Source: Mycogone perniciosa | Taxonomy: Eukaryota; Ascomycota; Sordariomycetes; Hypocreales; Hypocreaceae | Length of the DNA: 64,000 nucleotides | Assembly (NCBI GenBank): GCA_025331125.1 | Contig: JAOALB010000108.1 | Coordinates: forward strand, 142,254-206,253 | Direction: 5' to 3' | Shown: positions 44,783 through 54,924 of the stretch, in pieces | How positions within the stretch are numbered: the stretch's first letter is position 1 | How the letters are laid out: each line of letters opens with the position of its first letter | Translations under genes and position numbers: made by a program | Notes under the pieces: model-generated | Told to the model about the DNA's origin: nothing | The model's input: only the letters and a program-made list of their open reading frames with translations | Databases searched by the model: none

Positions 44783-46392
44783 CTACTCTTGGTGAAGGGC
44801 AGCATTGGCAGAAGACTTGGGCGACGGAATCAGCAACCAGCTGATAGCTGTCGCCACCAATAGCCCGACCAAAATGGGCTGTAAGATACCAACCCCCGCA
44901 TGAGCAGACACCACTCCTGTCACGACGGGAAAGACGGATCCACCCATCTGAGCAAAGACGAAGACCAAAGCGAGGGCCGTTGAGTGTAGATCTGGTGGGA
45001 AAAGCCTCGACCCAAGCGAGATGCCCTAAATTGGAGCACCGGGTTAGTGAAGCTGTATTTCGTACCACTGCTTGTAAATAGAGGCATCAATAAGTACTTA
45101 CAGTCGCAAACAGTGGCCCTGTGAAGAAGCCGATAAAGCTGACGGCAATTGACGCGGCGATGATATTCGGTACTCTGTTGATTCTCGTCAGCAAACACAT
45201 GTAAGCACTTAATCATGGCCAGGGAGCATACAGCCAGAATACCAGCTGGAGAGCAAGGGCGAGGAGGCAGTATAAAAATACCATTCTACGCTCGCCAAAT
45301 CGATGGGTCGGCTCTGCCAACAGCACCCGTCCTAGGAGACTGCCTCCGTTGAAGCCTGCGGGGACATAACCCATCTTGGATAAGTCACCATGACGAACAT
45401 CAACGAGATACTCGACAACCCATCCGCTAGCTGTTAGAACGGATCCAAGATAGAAGAAGAAGAAGAGGCACAGCAGCCACACGCTCAACGTCGTCGTGGT
45501 CTTCTTGATAATTTTCATGGCATCTTTGTTTCTCGAGCCGTCGTCTTCGTCTGAAGATCGGTTATCAAGAACATGGCCGTTATTCGTAACAGTCTCCTTG
45601 TGCCTGAATCTAAGAGTATCTCGAAACGTTACACATACTAGAGCCAAATTAATAACACCAATGACGAGGGGAAAAGTGTAAAACAGATACCAGCGAGAAA
45701 CCTCCCCTACGGAGGCGACGGCCGTGGCGACAAACGGCCCTACCAAACAGCCGGCCGCATACATGGCATGGATAAAGGCCAACCAGCGGTGCGCACCTTT
45801 TATACCCGCCACAAAGGTGTTTGCATGTGTGTCTTGGAACGCCTGTCCGATGCTCACAAGCCAGAAGGTGGCGACAAAGAGTCCAAAAGGTGCGTTCCAG
45901 GATCGCAGCGCATGTGCAGCAATCTGGCATAAGGCTCCCAGGGCCATCATAGCCCCGAGATCTAGGTATTGGCAAAGATGGGTATTGGCAATGGCTGCAC
46001 ACAGCCAGCCGAGGAAGTTGGCGCCATAGCTATATGCCCAAGACCATGTCAGTCAGTGCCCTGTGGAGAATTTTGATAAAGGTAAGATGGATGGATATCT
46101 GTATAACGCACACGCTAGACACAATGGCTGTGTTGATGTTGAATTCACGGATGACATAGGGGATCAAGGCACCGATGCTACCATCATTGACACCAGCGAC
46201 GAAGAATGAGAAGCCAGCACTAATTAGCTTCAGATACACGGCCTTGCCAAGGTGCCATTTCAGCTCCAGGTCCGTTTCCCGCAGCCGGACTGTTGCTGTA
46301 TGGGGGAATGATATCGTCTGGCTAGTACTCGGTTGCAGATCATTGACCTCGATCGCTTCAGCGCATTCTGTCTGTGATATGGAGATGGCCAT
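44783..46392 (-). CDS. Major facilitator superfamily transporter
   Basis: Exons 46392-46112, 46029-45232, 45174-45102 and 45025-44783 encode 464 aa; introns are 57-82 nt with GTGCGT, GTATGC and GTAAGT donors. Hydrophobic segments fit 12 transmembrane helices split by a polar central loop (residues about 245-285, FRHKETVTNNGHVLDNRSSD). Recognisable are KLISAGFSFFVAGVNDGSIG, WLAFIHAMYAAGCLVGPFVA, the second-half PAGFNGGSLLGRVLLAEPTH with FGERRMVFLY (MFS motif A equivalent), and GFFTGPLFATGISLG. It looks like the fungal MFS group often annotated Bsc6-like. Substrate unknown. An ATG is used for the start; the N-terminus is hydrophilic. Confidence 0.88.
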
Positions 46393-47080
46393 GTCCGAGC
46401 GTACATGACTCCGAAGAGGTGAACAGGGAATAGTAGCAGTGGTCTCTCCTCCAAGATGACGATGTCTCAGCGTGAAAGCGGAAATTGTCAGACACTTGGC
46501 GGCGCACTGAAAATCGCGGCAGGACGTCTGAATCTCAGAGTCAAGAATCGTCGGACAGTGGTGTAAGACGTCTCATCAGTCAATCCGATTTAATTGTCTT
46601 CGGTGAGATCGTGGGGATATCATGAAACAGTTTCTTCAACAGATGCGCCAACTTCAGGGTCGCTTTTGTACTTGTCGCCACCATCAACGAACCAGCAGGT
46701 TAAACTCAGTGCTGAGTAAAGCGGTCCTCCATGTATTACTTCGTAGCTTGATTGGTAAACATGAGGACGAGCGGGGAGTGTCGGCCGACGAATGCTTGAA
46801 GCCTTCAAATAGATTTGATGCATAACAACTAATTAATACGACATGCATAGGCAATGTAATAGAATAGAGACAGCGTTTTGGAAGCCCCGCTGAAGGCCCT
46901 GAAGGCCCTGAAGACAGCAATGATCAGCCTAAACCTCCTGATTCAGGTGCCATAATCCCGGATTCACAATTAACAAGGAACCTAGCCGCATCTGGTCATC
47001 TCTACTCTGCGCCATACACGGCTATCGTGCATGTTTCCTCTATCCCGCAGTCATAATTGCATAAGTTACAAGACAAACGA
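46393..47080. other. Intergenic region
   Basis: Promoter of the MFS gene and 3' side of the BtrH-like gene. A short tandem repeat of the unit TGAAGGCCC (nearly three copies) lies at 46891-46914. No gene seen. Confidence 0.4.
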
Positions 47081-48007
47081 CTACAACCCCCCAGCAAGTG
47101 ACTTCTTCAACTCCTCATACGAAGGAGCAAGGGCTTGAAGAATCTTGGCCGCCAAGGTCGTATCCCCCTTTACCAGTGGATATTGCAAGGATCCAATTAA
47201 CCGAGCCTGCTTGCCCATGATCTGCGCACTGTCTTTATAGCCGACGCGAGCCAAGCAAGTCGCGGCATCAGCGGCTCGACGAGCGCCGACTCGGACCGCA
47301 AAATAGACGAGGTGCCCTCGAAGGTCGGGGGTGTACGCCGTTTCAATCATCCTTGCGAGATGCTCAACAGCATTGTGATTGCCAGCCGACTCGGGAGGCA
47401 TGTCGTGGTCGCCGTCCATGGAAAGCCATCTGATGCCCGTCACAATCGACCTTCGGATCACATCTTCTTCGGAGAATTGCTCCATCTTTCGGAAATCGGT
47501 GCGCATCATGTAAGACTGGCCATAACCGAGTGAATCAGTCTTCCATGCTGACATGAAATCGCTCACTGGTAGTGATGCGTAAGGATGCCCATGCGGATCG
47601 TGCAATTCAACCATGTTATCGCTCACACCAAGAACAACAACGTAGTGATCGGCCCCAATAGGGCCATTGAATCCAGGTTGGTATCGTAGATAGCCCATCT
47701 CCACTGGCCCGACAAAGACAGGGCCTTTCTTGACTTCTTCCTTGAGACGCTCGAGGGCATCATTCTCATCCTTCCCAATCATCAGGGTGGATTCCCAACC
47801 CATCGCCTTCAGAGCACCTTCGATTCCCTCAAGCGGCGTCCACCCATAGGGATCAAAAAATGCCAGTTTCCCTCCGATTATTTCCATGCCGAATGCACTA
47901 GAGGTAGCAAACTCGATGACTGCAGGCGAGGGAGAATCCTCGCCGATCATCATTGCAAGGGCATTCGCGTAGCAGTACGGCCCAGATCCTACGTAAGTTT
48001 TGTGCAT
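47081..48007 (-). CDS. BtrH_N-like papain-fold protein
   Basis: Intronless, 308 aa. The N-terminal 160 residues look like the BtrH_N fold, a papain/C39-like cysteine hydrolase or acyltransferase: Cys12 in GPYCYANALAMM, His121 in GADHYVVVLGV and Asp137 in LHDPHGHPY would form a Cys-His-Asp triad. Recurring blocks are SSAFGMEIIGG, FFDPYGWTPLEGIEGAL and GPVFVGPVEMGYL. The remaining half is mostly helical-looking with no recognised domain. No signal peptide. In butirosin biosynthesis BtrH transfers an acyl chain to an amine; similar domains are mostly bacterial as far as I recall. No biosynthetic partner is evident beside it. Function in the fungus is unknown; transfer from bacteria is a hypothesis. 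Confidence 0.7.
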   Translation of the reverse strand: MHKTYVGSGPYCYANALAMMIGEDSPSPAVIEFATSSAFGMEIIGGKLAFFDPYGWTPLEGIEGALKAMGWESTLMIGKDENDALERLKEEVKKGPVFVGPVEMGYLRYQPGFNGPIGADHYVVVLGVSDNMVELHDPHGHPYASLPVSDFMSAWKTDSLGYGQSYMMRTDFRKMEQFSEEDVIRRSIVTGIRWLSMDGDHDMPPESAGNHNAVEHLARMIETAYTPDLRGHLVYFAVRVGARRAADAATCLARVGYKDSAQIMGKQARLIGSLQYPLVKGDTTLAAKILQALAPSYEELKKSLAGGL

Positions 48008-48977
48008 TATGGTAATTATTGATAATTGAAAGTGTATGTGTGTTTGTTGGTTGGTGGAGAGGCGAGATTCTCAAAAGGAGATTTGTTAACACGTTTAAAC
48101 TTGCTCTTTATTAAAAGTAAAAATTTTAAACAGATCAGGTGTCAAGGCAGAATCAAGCAGCTTTCAAAGGATTATTGCCAACGAAGTTTTTTTTCCAGTT
48201 CTGATTATGCATGGCGCTCTTAGTAGCATTGTGCATAAAATCACGATCAACCAAGGGAATATGTGAGAACAGTGTGACTTTCATCATGCACCATTCTGGC
48301 CCATCGATCAGCAAACTGTAGAGAATAAATTCCATATAATTCCATGAAAATCACATAGCAGTGTGCAAAACACTCATATTCACCAATGGTTCAACATTGA
48401 GGTCTTGATGCTCCGACTTCGTGGTATAGGGTGAGTGTTTAAACTATCGACTCAGCATTTGTAGCGTCAGTACTCCGTAAGTTGGTCGGTCTCAAGCGTC
48501 ATCGACATGGCTGTTCAGGGTGCTCCATAATATGGTTTGCACATTTGGGGTAGCTGCTTTGATGTTCCCTCTCACTGCTAAGAGCGTTATCCTTAACTGA
48601 TCATATATCATCGGCGAATTCGGAGTAATTGGGCTCAAACCGGGCGTGTTTGTCTCCGCAAAAAGTAAGCTGCCGACGGCAAAGGTGGCGTGTTCCAAGC
48701 CCCAGATTTAAGAACAACAGGTAAAGATGAACCAGTAGGCTTCCTTAGGAGTCATCGAAATCGGCAGTTTGTCCACTTCCCCGCGTTCGAATCAGCGCTA
48801 AGGATAATTTCCGTCGCCTTCGGAGAATCCGAATGGTTTATATAAGAGATATGACCTCTTCAGGGAATACCCTGATCTGGCTGCTACTTGTGGTAGGAGG
48901 AACATTACGTATGAGCCGGCGCTGACTTTTGCCTGAACAATTCTGAGGGCGTATTTCTTCTGTTATTTGGCTCTGGG
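48008..48977. promoter_or_regulatory. Divergent promoter between BtrH-like and GH1 genes
   Basis: A TATATAAG at about 48839-48846 lies some 130 bp upstream of the GH1 start. On the other side an A/C-rich leader precedes the BtrH-like ATG. A TACTCCGTAAG motif is at about 48470. No gene recognised between. Confidence 0.45.
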
Positions 48978-50840
48978 ATGGCTTCATCAGTCGTGTCCCT
49001 TGCCCTATTGGCTAGTTTGGCTGTGGCACAACAGGTTTACATACCTGTTGAAGGCCCATCACCTCGACCACAATGCGGAAAAAAGCCTCCAGCGGAACCG
49101 TTATATACCTTCAGCCAATTTAGCTATACTCTCACGACTACTGTGAGGTATGCTACGTCGCGACCTTCTCCCACAACCACTTCAACTTACGCTGCGCCGT
49201 CCAAATCTCTGGCTACCCTCTTACCCTCACTTTTGTACACTACTTGGGGCAAATGGGATCCGAATACAACAGCGAAATCAACAGACCCTGACAATCCCTA
49301 CGGAAATGCTCAATGGACAGCCTTGTGGGAGCATGCCAACCCTCCCAACTTCACCCAGACCGGAATTTATAGCACTATAGTGTCCCCAACCCCCATCCCG
49401 ACTGAGGAACTGGTCCTCCCTCCTCGTGACTACTTTGGTCCAACTGATTGCTACAACTTCCCATCCGAGTTTGCTTTCGGTGTTTCGAGTTCTGCTAGTC
49501 AGATTGAAGGTGCGACTGCCGAGGAGGGCAAGGCACCAAGTTTGATGGATATTCTGGTGCAGGACGACCGTCCAAAAGACTACGTCACCAATGAGCATTA
49601 CTACTACTATAAACAAGATGTTGAGCGGGTTGCGGCCATGGGAACTAAGTATTTCTCGTTCAGCATTGCATGGACTAGAATCTTGCCGTTTGCACTACCT
49701 GGTACACCCGTGAACCAGCAGGGTATCGATCATTACAACGACGTGATCAACTTCATACTTGAGAAGGGCATGGTTCCCGTGGTTACACTGCTGCACTTTG
49801 ACACACCACTTCAATTCTTTGGGGCAAATCTCAGCACAGCTGCTGATCGCCCAGACATCGGCTATGTCAATGGCGGCTACCAAAATGAGACCTTTGCCGA
49901 CGCCTTCGTTCACTATTCCAAGGTTGTCATGACTCATTATGCTGATCGCGTGCCCATCTGGTTTACCTTCAACGAACCTCTCCTCTACTCGTACAACGGC
50001 AAATCAGTCGACAGCGTCATCAAGGCCCACGCTCGTGTATATAGATGGTACAGAGAGGAGGTAAAAGGCACGGGAAAGGTATCTATTAAGTTTAATAACA
50101 ACTTTGGTGTGCCTCGTGACCCAAATAGCGAGGCGGACGTTTACGCGGCCAACCACTTCAACTCGTTTCAGCTTGGCCCGTTTTGCGATCCCATTTTCCT
50201 TGGAAAAGATTATCCAGAGTCCTACAAGAAGACCATCCATGATTATGTGCCGCTTACGGAGGAAGATCTGAAATACATCGGCGGCACAGCTGACTTTTTG
50301 GGGATTGACCCTTACACAGCAACTGTCATCACCACCCCGAGGCCTGGAGACATTGAGAGCATCACCGAATGTACAAGCAATTACTCGTCCACTTACCGAC
50401 CATATTGCGTAAATCAGACGGCGCAGGACATCTACGGATGGAATATTGGTTACCGTTCTCAATCATATGTCTATCTCGCACCCACGTACCTCCGCAGCTA
50501 CCTGTTCTACCTTTACAACACCTGGCGTACCCCGATCGCCATCACAGAATTCGGATTCCCTGTGTTTGGTGAGGCCCAGAAAGAGCTCTCTGACCAGCTT
50601 TTTGACACGCCCCGAAGTTTGTACTACCTGAGCTTCATGTCGGAAGTACTCAAGTCCATCTGGGAGGATCATGTTGAGGTGGTTGGAGCATATGCCTGGA
50701 GCGTCTTCGACAACTGGGAATTTGGAGACTATAATGCGCACTTCGGGATCCAGACTGTCAACCAGACGACTCAAGAGAGGCGGTTCAAGAAAAGCTTCTT
50801 TGATCTTGTAGACTTTGTCCGAGCCAGAGGTGTGGAGTAG
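48978..50840 (+). CDS. Secreted GH1 beta-glucosidase
   Basis: Intronless, 620 aa, with signal peptide MASSVVSLALLASLAVAQ. Residues about 20-150 form an N-terminal extension rich in Ser, Thr and Pro with N-glycosylation sites. The GH1 barrel begins near DCYNFPSEFAFGVSSSASQI. The acid/base is Glu333 in TFNEP; the nucleophile is Glu524 in ITEFGFP, where most GH1 enzymes read TENG. Other family blocks: EHYYYYKQDVERVAAMGTKY, FSFSIAWTRILP, VVTLLHFDTPLQFF and GAYAWSVFDNWEFGDYNAHF. It should hydrolyse beta-glucosides outside the cell. Secreted GH1 enzymes with such an extension are a distinct fungal group. Its 3' end faces a Zn2Cys6 gene that may regulate it. Confidence 0.92.
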   Translation: MASSVVSLALLASLAVAQQVYIPVEGPSPRPQCGKKPPAEPLYTFSQFSYTLTTTVRYATSRPSPTTTSTYAAPSKSLATLLPSLLYTTWGKWDPNTTAKSTDPDNPYGNAQWTALWEHANPPNFTQTGIYSTIVSPTPIPTEELVLPPRDYFGPTDCYNFPSEFAFGVSSSASQIEGATAEEGKAPSLMDILVQDDRPKDYVTNEHYYYYKQDVERVAAMGTKYFSFSIAWTRILPFALPGTPVNQQGIDHYNDVINFILEKGMVPVVTLLHFDTPLQFFGANLSTAADRPDIGYVNGGYQNETFADAFVHYSKVVMTHYADRVPIWFTFNEPLLYSYNGKSVDSVIKAHARVYRWYREEVKGTGKVSIKFNNNFGVPRDPNSEADVYAANHFNSFQLGPFCDPIFLGKDYPESYKKTIHDYVPLTEEDLKYIGGTADFLGIDPYTATVITTPRPGDIESITECTSNYSSTYRPYCVNQTAQDIYGWNIGYRSQSYVYLAPTYLRSYLFYLYNTWRTPIAITEFGFPVFGEAQKELSDQLFDTPRSLYYLSFMSEVLKSIWEDHVEVVGAYAWSVFDNWEFGDYNAHFGIQTVNQTTQERRFKKSFFDLVDFVRARGVE

Positions 50841-50956
50841 GAGCCATCGTACGCATTGAAACTGGGACATGATATTGTAGTGTGGCCTTTTTATTGCATA
50901 GAGCGACCTTAATTACCGAAGAGCTATCTTATTGAAGCAAAATATTGTCTACATAT

Positions 50957-52621
50957 TTAGATAAATGGTGGTACAGTTCCGAATTTGTCAATACAGAAGT
51001 ACCGAGAGTCAACCCGCCCACCTTTTCGAAGTTGGTCCTTGGTCAGATCAGCTATGAGCGCCTTAATGCTGCTAGTGTTCCACCATGGACCCGATATGAG
51101 CTCCAAATGTTCTGATGCCCATGCGACATCATCTGAGTCCATGCTTTCCACGGAGTATTCGAAGAGTGGCCACATATAGGCCGGATGGAGGTTAGTTCCA
51201 GGCGGACACTCTTGCCTTGCATTACTTATTATATCTCGGATCTCACTCCTCGCCACTAAAATTGCTGGTGAATTGGAATCAGACTCGCCATGACCACGCG
51301 CGTGATAAATGATCTCGGCATGATATGATATTCTACATAGCCTCGTCACGAAGACCAAGTAAGCCAGGTCAGTTGGAGAGCATCCGATAACAGACTGAAT
51401 GAAGTCTTCCTCTGCAATACTAAGCAAGAATGGGCGCCCTTGCCATAAATAATCCAGGCGTTGCTCGATATCTTTTGATATGTCGGCGACTTTCATCTCA
51501 TCTTCACGGCTGCCCCTCGGTCGATGGTGACGATTCAAACTGGACACTCTGGTGCTAATATATTGTAACTCGTAATAAAACTCGAAAAGCGATTGATGGA
51601 GTGCGTAAATAGCGGCTTCCGAGAAAGTGGGTTGGGTTGGACGTAAGGCTGTGAGAGGAGGAACAGGATGTTGCTCTTGCAATAGCTCGAGGACTTTTGG
51701 GCTGAGTACACCTCGTCCGCCGAGATGCATGGCCTTAGTATGGAATAAATGTAACCAAGAGATGATGCGACGAGCAACAGGGGACCAAGGCCGATGATTT
51801 CTAGACCACTGTTCGAGCCTGGTTACCAAAGTGTCCTTCTGCTTCAGGGTGGTTGAGACAGTCTCCTGTTGGGCCACCACTTCGAAACAACACAGCAAAA
51901 AAGTGGCAATGAGTGCGATCTCGGTATCCGAGCTCTCATCCTTCAAGAGCGATAGATAAGTGCTCTTGGCGATGAAGTATTGGGACAAAGCGGCAGTATT
52001 ATCCCCAGTATCCATGAGGCCCTTGTACAGAGTCTCAACAGCCCGGATTGCTGCTGATATTACCGGTATAGAAGCTCCCAGCTGGGATATGTGACCCTTC
52101 ATAATTTCCCAGTTGATCGAATCCCAAGGTGTAATGAATGGAGGCTCAACGCTAGAGCGGAAGAATGAAAATGACAGGTCTTGATCCGAGAGGAGCCCAG
52201 CCGGGACCACGGCCTCACCGGACGGTAAGTTGGGAGATGAGCCAGGACTGGATTGTGTATTGATGATTGCTGGAAATAGATCGCCCCATTCTCCTGTCAC
52301 GAAATTGAAGTCGGTTGGCGAATCGTCAACACCTGGGTCAAAGGCTCCCGGAGCCTGGGTGTTTTCGCCAATGACATGGGGAGACGAAGAATTTCTCGGC
52401 GTAAAGCACCACAGGCTAGAATCCAACACTCCAGCAGGCTCCTCAATTGAACGAGGAGCCGATGAGGAGTTAACAAGAAACGGTGACTGATAGCGGCAAG
52501 CTCTGTTCAGACGAGTGCAATTGTAGCAGAATGGCTGGGCTTCGTCACACTTGACTTTCCTTGACCGACATGTGAGACAGCCTGTTCGCACTCGACTTTT
52601 GCGGGCGGGCTTTGGCGACAT
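50957..52621 (-). CDS. Zn2Cys6 transcription factor beside two glycosidases
   Basis: Intronless, 554 aa. The N-terminal zinc cluster has Cys15, 18, 25, 32, 35 and 42 in GCLTCRSRKVKCDEAQPFC and YNCTRLNRAC, with a basic lead (KPARKSRVR). The rest resembles the Fungal_trans_2 regulatory domain: ALSQYFIAKSTYLSLLKDES, LIATFLLCCFEVVAQQE, WLHLFHTKAMHLGGRG, and a C-terminal WPLFEYSVESMDSDDVAWAS. Its start faces the GH13 start region across 0.5 kb in tandem, and its 3' end meets the GH1 gene. A local regulator of glucoside and maltose use is a reasonable inference, not shown by sequence. Confidence 0.9.
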   Translation of the reverse strand: MSPKPARKSRVRTGCLTCRSRKVKCDEAQPFCYNCTRLNRACRYQSPFLVNSSSAPRSIEEPAGVLDSSLWCFTPRNSSSPHVIGENTQAPGAFDPGVDDSPTDFNFVTGEWGDLFPAIINTQSSPGSSPNLPSGEAVVPAGLLSDQDLSFSFFRSSVEPPFITPWDSINWEIMKGHISQLGASIPVISAAIRAVETLYKGLMDTGDNTAALSQYFIAKSTYLSLLKDESSDTEIALIATFLLCCFEVVAQQETVSTTLKQKDTLVTRLEQWSRNHRPWSPVARRIISWLHLFHTKAMHLGGRGVLSPKVLELLQEQHPVPPLTALRPTQPTFSEAAIYALHQSLFEFYYELQYISTRVSSLNRHHRPRGSREDEMKVADISKDIEQRLDYLWQGRPFLLSIAEEDFIQSVIGCSPTDLAYLVFVTRLCRISYHAEIIYHARGHGESDSNSPAILVARSEIRDIISNARQECPPGTNLHPAYMWPLFEYSVESMDSDDVAWASEHLELISGPWWNTSSIKALIADLTKDQLRKGGRVDSRYFCIDKFGTVPPFI

Positions 52622-53166
52622 TGTTGCGATTGCGTTGTCCCAGGGATCTCATCGTTCGCAGCCTCCGGAATATGATGCCGAGATGTAAGCACAGAGGCGC
52701 TAGAATCCACCTCCCCTCAGCTCGGCGTCCTATGTCGGAGGATGATGTCTCCCGATGACGGCGGCTTCATTAATGCCACTGGTCAGGATCACCGCACTAC
52801 TGTGTAGCACAAGGGTATTCACGATCCCTCAAAGATGAACGCTTCCACGAAAGCATTTGCAGCCGTACCATGTACAGTTCTCAAACTATGATCGACTCAG
52901 CTGTCTCCCTGGCGCCACATGAATGTACGCATTCCCCCGGAAATAAACCAACCCATGCGGGCGGACATCTATTAATGCCTGATTGCGGGTCAATAACATC
53001 CTAGACCAGTCGCCACACACACCTGCGGCTCCCGGCGCGACCCGTGGTGAGAGGGATCTATTTTGGGATCATCAAATCTGTTGCTCAATGATGTGGTGTG
53101 ATTTTAGAAGAGTTGTATTTGGAAGACATACTATCTACCTAGGTAGATCCCTAGACCAGACCAATA
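52622..53166. promoter_or_regulatory. Upstream region of the glycosidase-linked regulator
   Basis: The only stretch between the GH13 3' end and the regulator start, both minus strand. No further gene; the palindrome CTACCTAGGTAG is at about 53136-53147. Confidence 0.4.
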
Positions 53167-54924
53167 TTAATCTCGTCGAAGATAGACCCTCGCTTCGAAA
53201 GGTTCCAGTGACATTCGCTGAGGCGAGTTACCCAGTCCGGAAGGATAGTTCTGGATCAACATCTCTGCCCCATCCAAAGAGAAACCTAGAGGCTCTTCAA
53301 AGTCTACTTTGACCTGTGACAAATTGGCAACCGTCAATGCGCGTTCTCCACTCCTCGAATCCACCTTGAGGAACATCATCAGATCTCGCTGCTGCTCAAT
53401 CAGGGTAAATGTCCCATACACAAACAGCGCAGAGTGCTTCTTCCGGAGTTTCAAAATGTTCTTCCAGTATACCAAAACGCTATCTTGTCTGGCGAGTTGC
53501 TCTGCGACGTTGATCTCACGGTGGTTTTCAAGGACAGGCATCCATGGATGCGCACTGCCGTTGCAAAACCCGGCATTAGGTGTGTCATCCCATTGCATCG
53601 GAACTCGAGGATGGTCTCTCGCAAATAGATGGAGATTTCGCTTGACTTGATCCATCACTACGGGGTCATTGCCAGTGCGCTTGCGCGCGTCGTTGAGATA
53701 GTTGACTGATCGCACGCACTTGTATTCATCCAGCGGCCATGATTCTGGGGCATTTATCATGCCGATTTCTTGGCCCTGGTACAAGAACAGCGTTCCCGTC
53801 ATTGTTGCAAGAACCGTTGCTAGCATTTTAGCCCCGACTGCACGGAATTCGGGGAGATCTGAGGCAAAACGTGATACTGACCGGCTTTGGTCATGGTTCT
53901 CCAAGAACACTGTCGTCCAAGAACCGGTCGTCTCTGGCAGTGTTTGCCATCGGGTGAGATTAAATTTGAACTCAGTGTTGTCGAAGGGGACGGGGATAAA
54001 TCGGTTTTCTGGATCTCGACCCATATGTACCGTGTCAAAGTTGAACACCATTTGCATTTCGCCAGAGCTTGGAGAGATGTACTTTAACACATCTTCCTGA
54101 TCAGGCGTAGTGGGAAGTTCGCCAACCGTCATCACGTCATACTTTGACATGACCTCCTTCATCTCCTGAAGATACTCGTGGATCCGTGGCCCATTAGTGT
54201 AGTGATGCACGGCATTTTGGGACTCCTCATCCGGCTCAGTGATGGGTACGTCTGGAAGCCCTGGGGTCTTGGAGTATCTGTTCACAGTATCAATGCGGAA
54301 GCCATCCACACCCCGATTCAGCCAGAAGAGTACTGCACTGTCGTAAACTGCACGACGGCAGTCCTCGTTTTCCCAGTTTAAATCTGGCTGACCTTCTGCA
54401 TACAGGTGAAGGTAGTATTCTTGGGCAGCTTCATCCCACGTCCATGCAGGGTTTGTGAACTGACTTCGCCAATTGTTGGGGCGAGCTCTGTTCCCATGAT
54501 CGTCATATTTTGCAGGCCTCCACATGTACCAATCTCGTTTTGGGTTCGTCTTGGAGGACCTCGACTCAAGAAACCAAGGATGCTGGTCCGAGGTGTGGTT
54601 AATGACCAGATCAAAAATGACCTTCATTCCTCGTGCGTGGATTTCTTGGACCAACTGGTCACAGTCCTGGAGGGTGCCATATGGCTCATGAATGTCTTCG
54701 AAGTCGGAGATATCGTATCCCATATCGACCTGAGGGCTCTTGTAGTGGGGTGAGATCCAGATAATGTCAACACCGAGATCTCGAAGGTAGTCCAGTTTTG
54801 AGATGATTCCCGGGATGTCGCCGACACCATCGTCGTTGGAATCCTTGAATGACGCGGGGTATATCTGATATACTACCCCTTCCTTCCACCAAGTCGACTG
54901 GTGGTGCACCGTCTTCTCAGCCAT
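53167..54924 (-). CDS. GH13 alpha-glucosidase (maltase type)
   Basis: Intronless, 585 aa, no signal peptide, so intracellular. Complete GH13 signature: DLVINHTSDQHPWF (region I), GFRIDTVN with nucleophile Asp212 (region II), VGELPTT with acid/base Glu269 (region III), and FLENHDQSRSVSRF with His344-Asp345 (region IV). The start GVVYQIYPASFKDSNDDGVG and block VDIIWISPHYKSPQVDMGYD fit the fungal maltase/isomaltase subfamily. The residue after the nucleophile is Thr213; in the yeast enzymes Thr/Ala here goes with maltase and Val with isomaltase activity, so alpha-1,4 preference is predicted. A TATAAG sits about 150 bp upstream. It would finish breakdown of imported maltose-like sugars. Confidence 0.94.
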   Translation of the reverse strand: MAEKTVHHQSTWWKEGVVYQIYPASFKDSNDDGVGDIPGIISKLDYLRDLGVDIIWISPHYKSPQVDMGYDISDFEDIHEPYGTLQDCDQLVQEIHARGMKVIFDLVINHTSDQHPWFLESRSSKTNPKRDWYMWRPAKYDDHGNRARPNNWRSQFTNPAWTWDEAAQEYYLHLYAEGQPDLNWENEDCRRAVYDSAVLFWLNRGVDGFRIDTVNRYSKTPGLPDVPITEPDEESQNAVHHYTNGPRIHEYLQEMKEVMSKYDVMTVGELPTTPDQEDVLKYISPSSGEMQMVFNFDTVHMGRDPENRFIPVPFDNTEFKFNLTRWQTLPETTGSWTTVFLENHDQSRSVSRFASDLPEFRAVGAKMLATVLATMTGTLFLYQGQEIGMINAPESWPLDEYKCVRSVNYLNDARKRTGNDPVVMDQVKRNLHLFARDHPRVPMQWDDTPNAGFCNGSAHPWMPVLENHREINVAEQLARQDSVLVYWKNILKLRKKHSALFVYGTFTLIEQQRDLMMFLKVDSRSGERALTVANLSQVKVDFEEPLGFSLDGAEMLIQNYPSGLGNSPQRMSLEPFEARVYLRRD

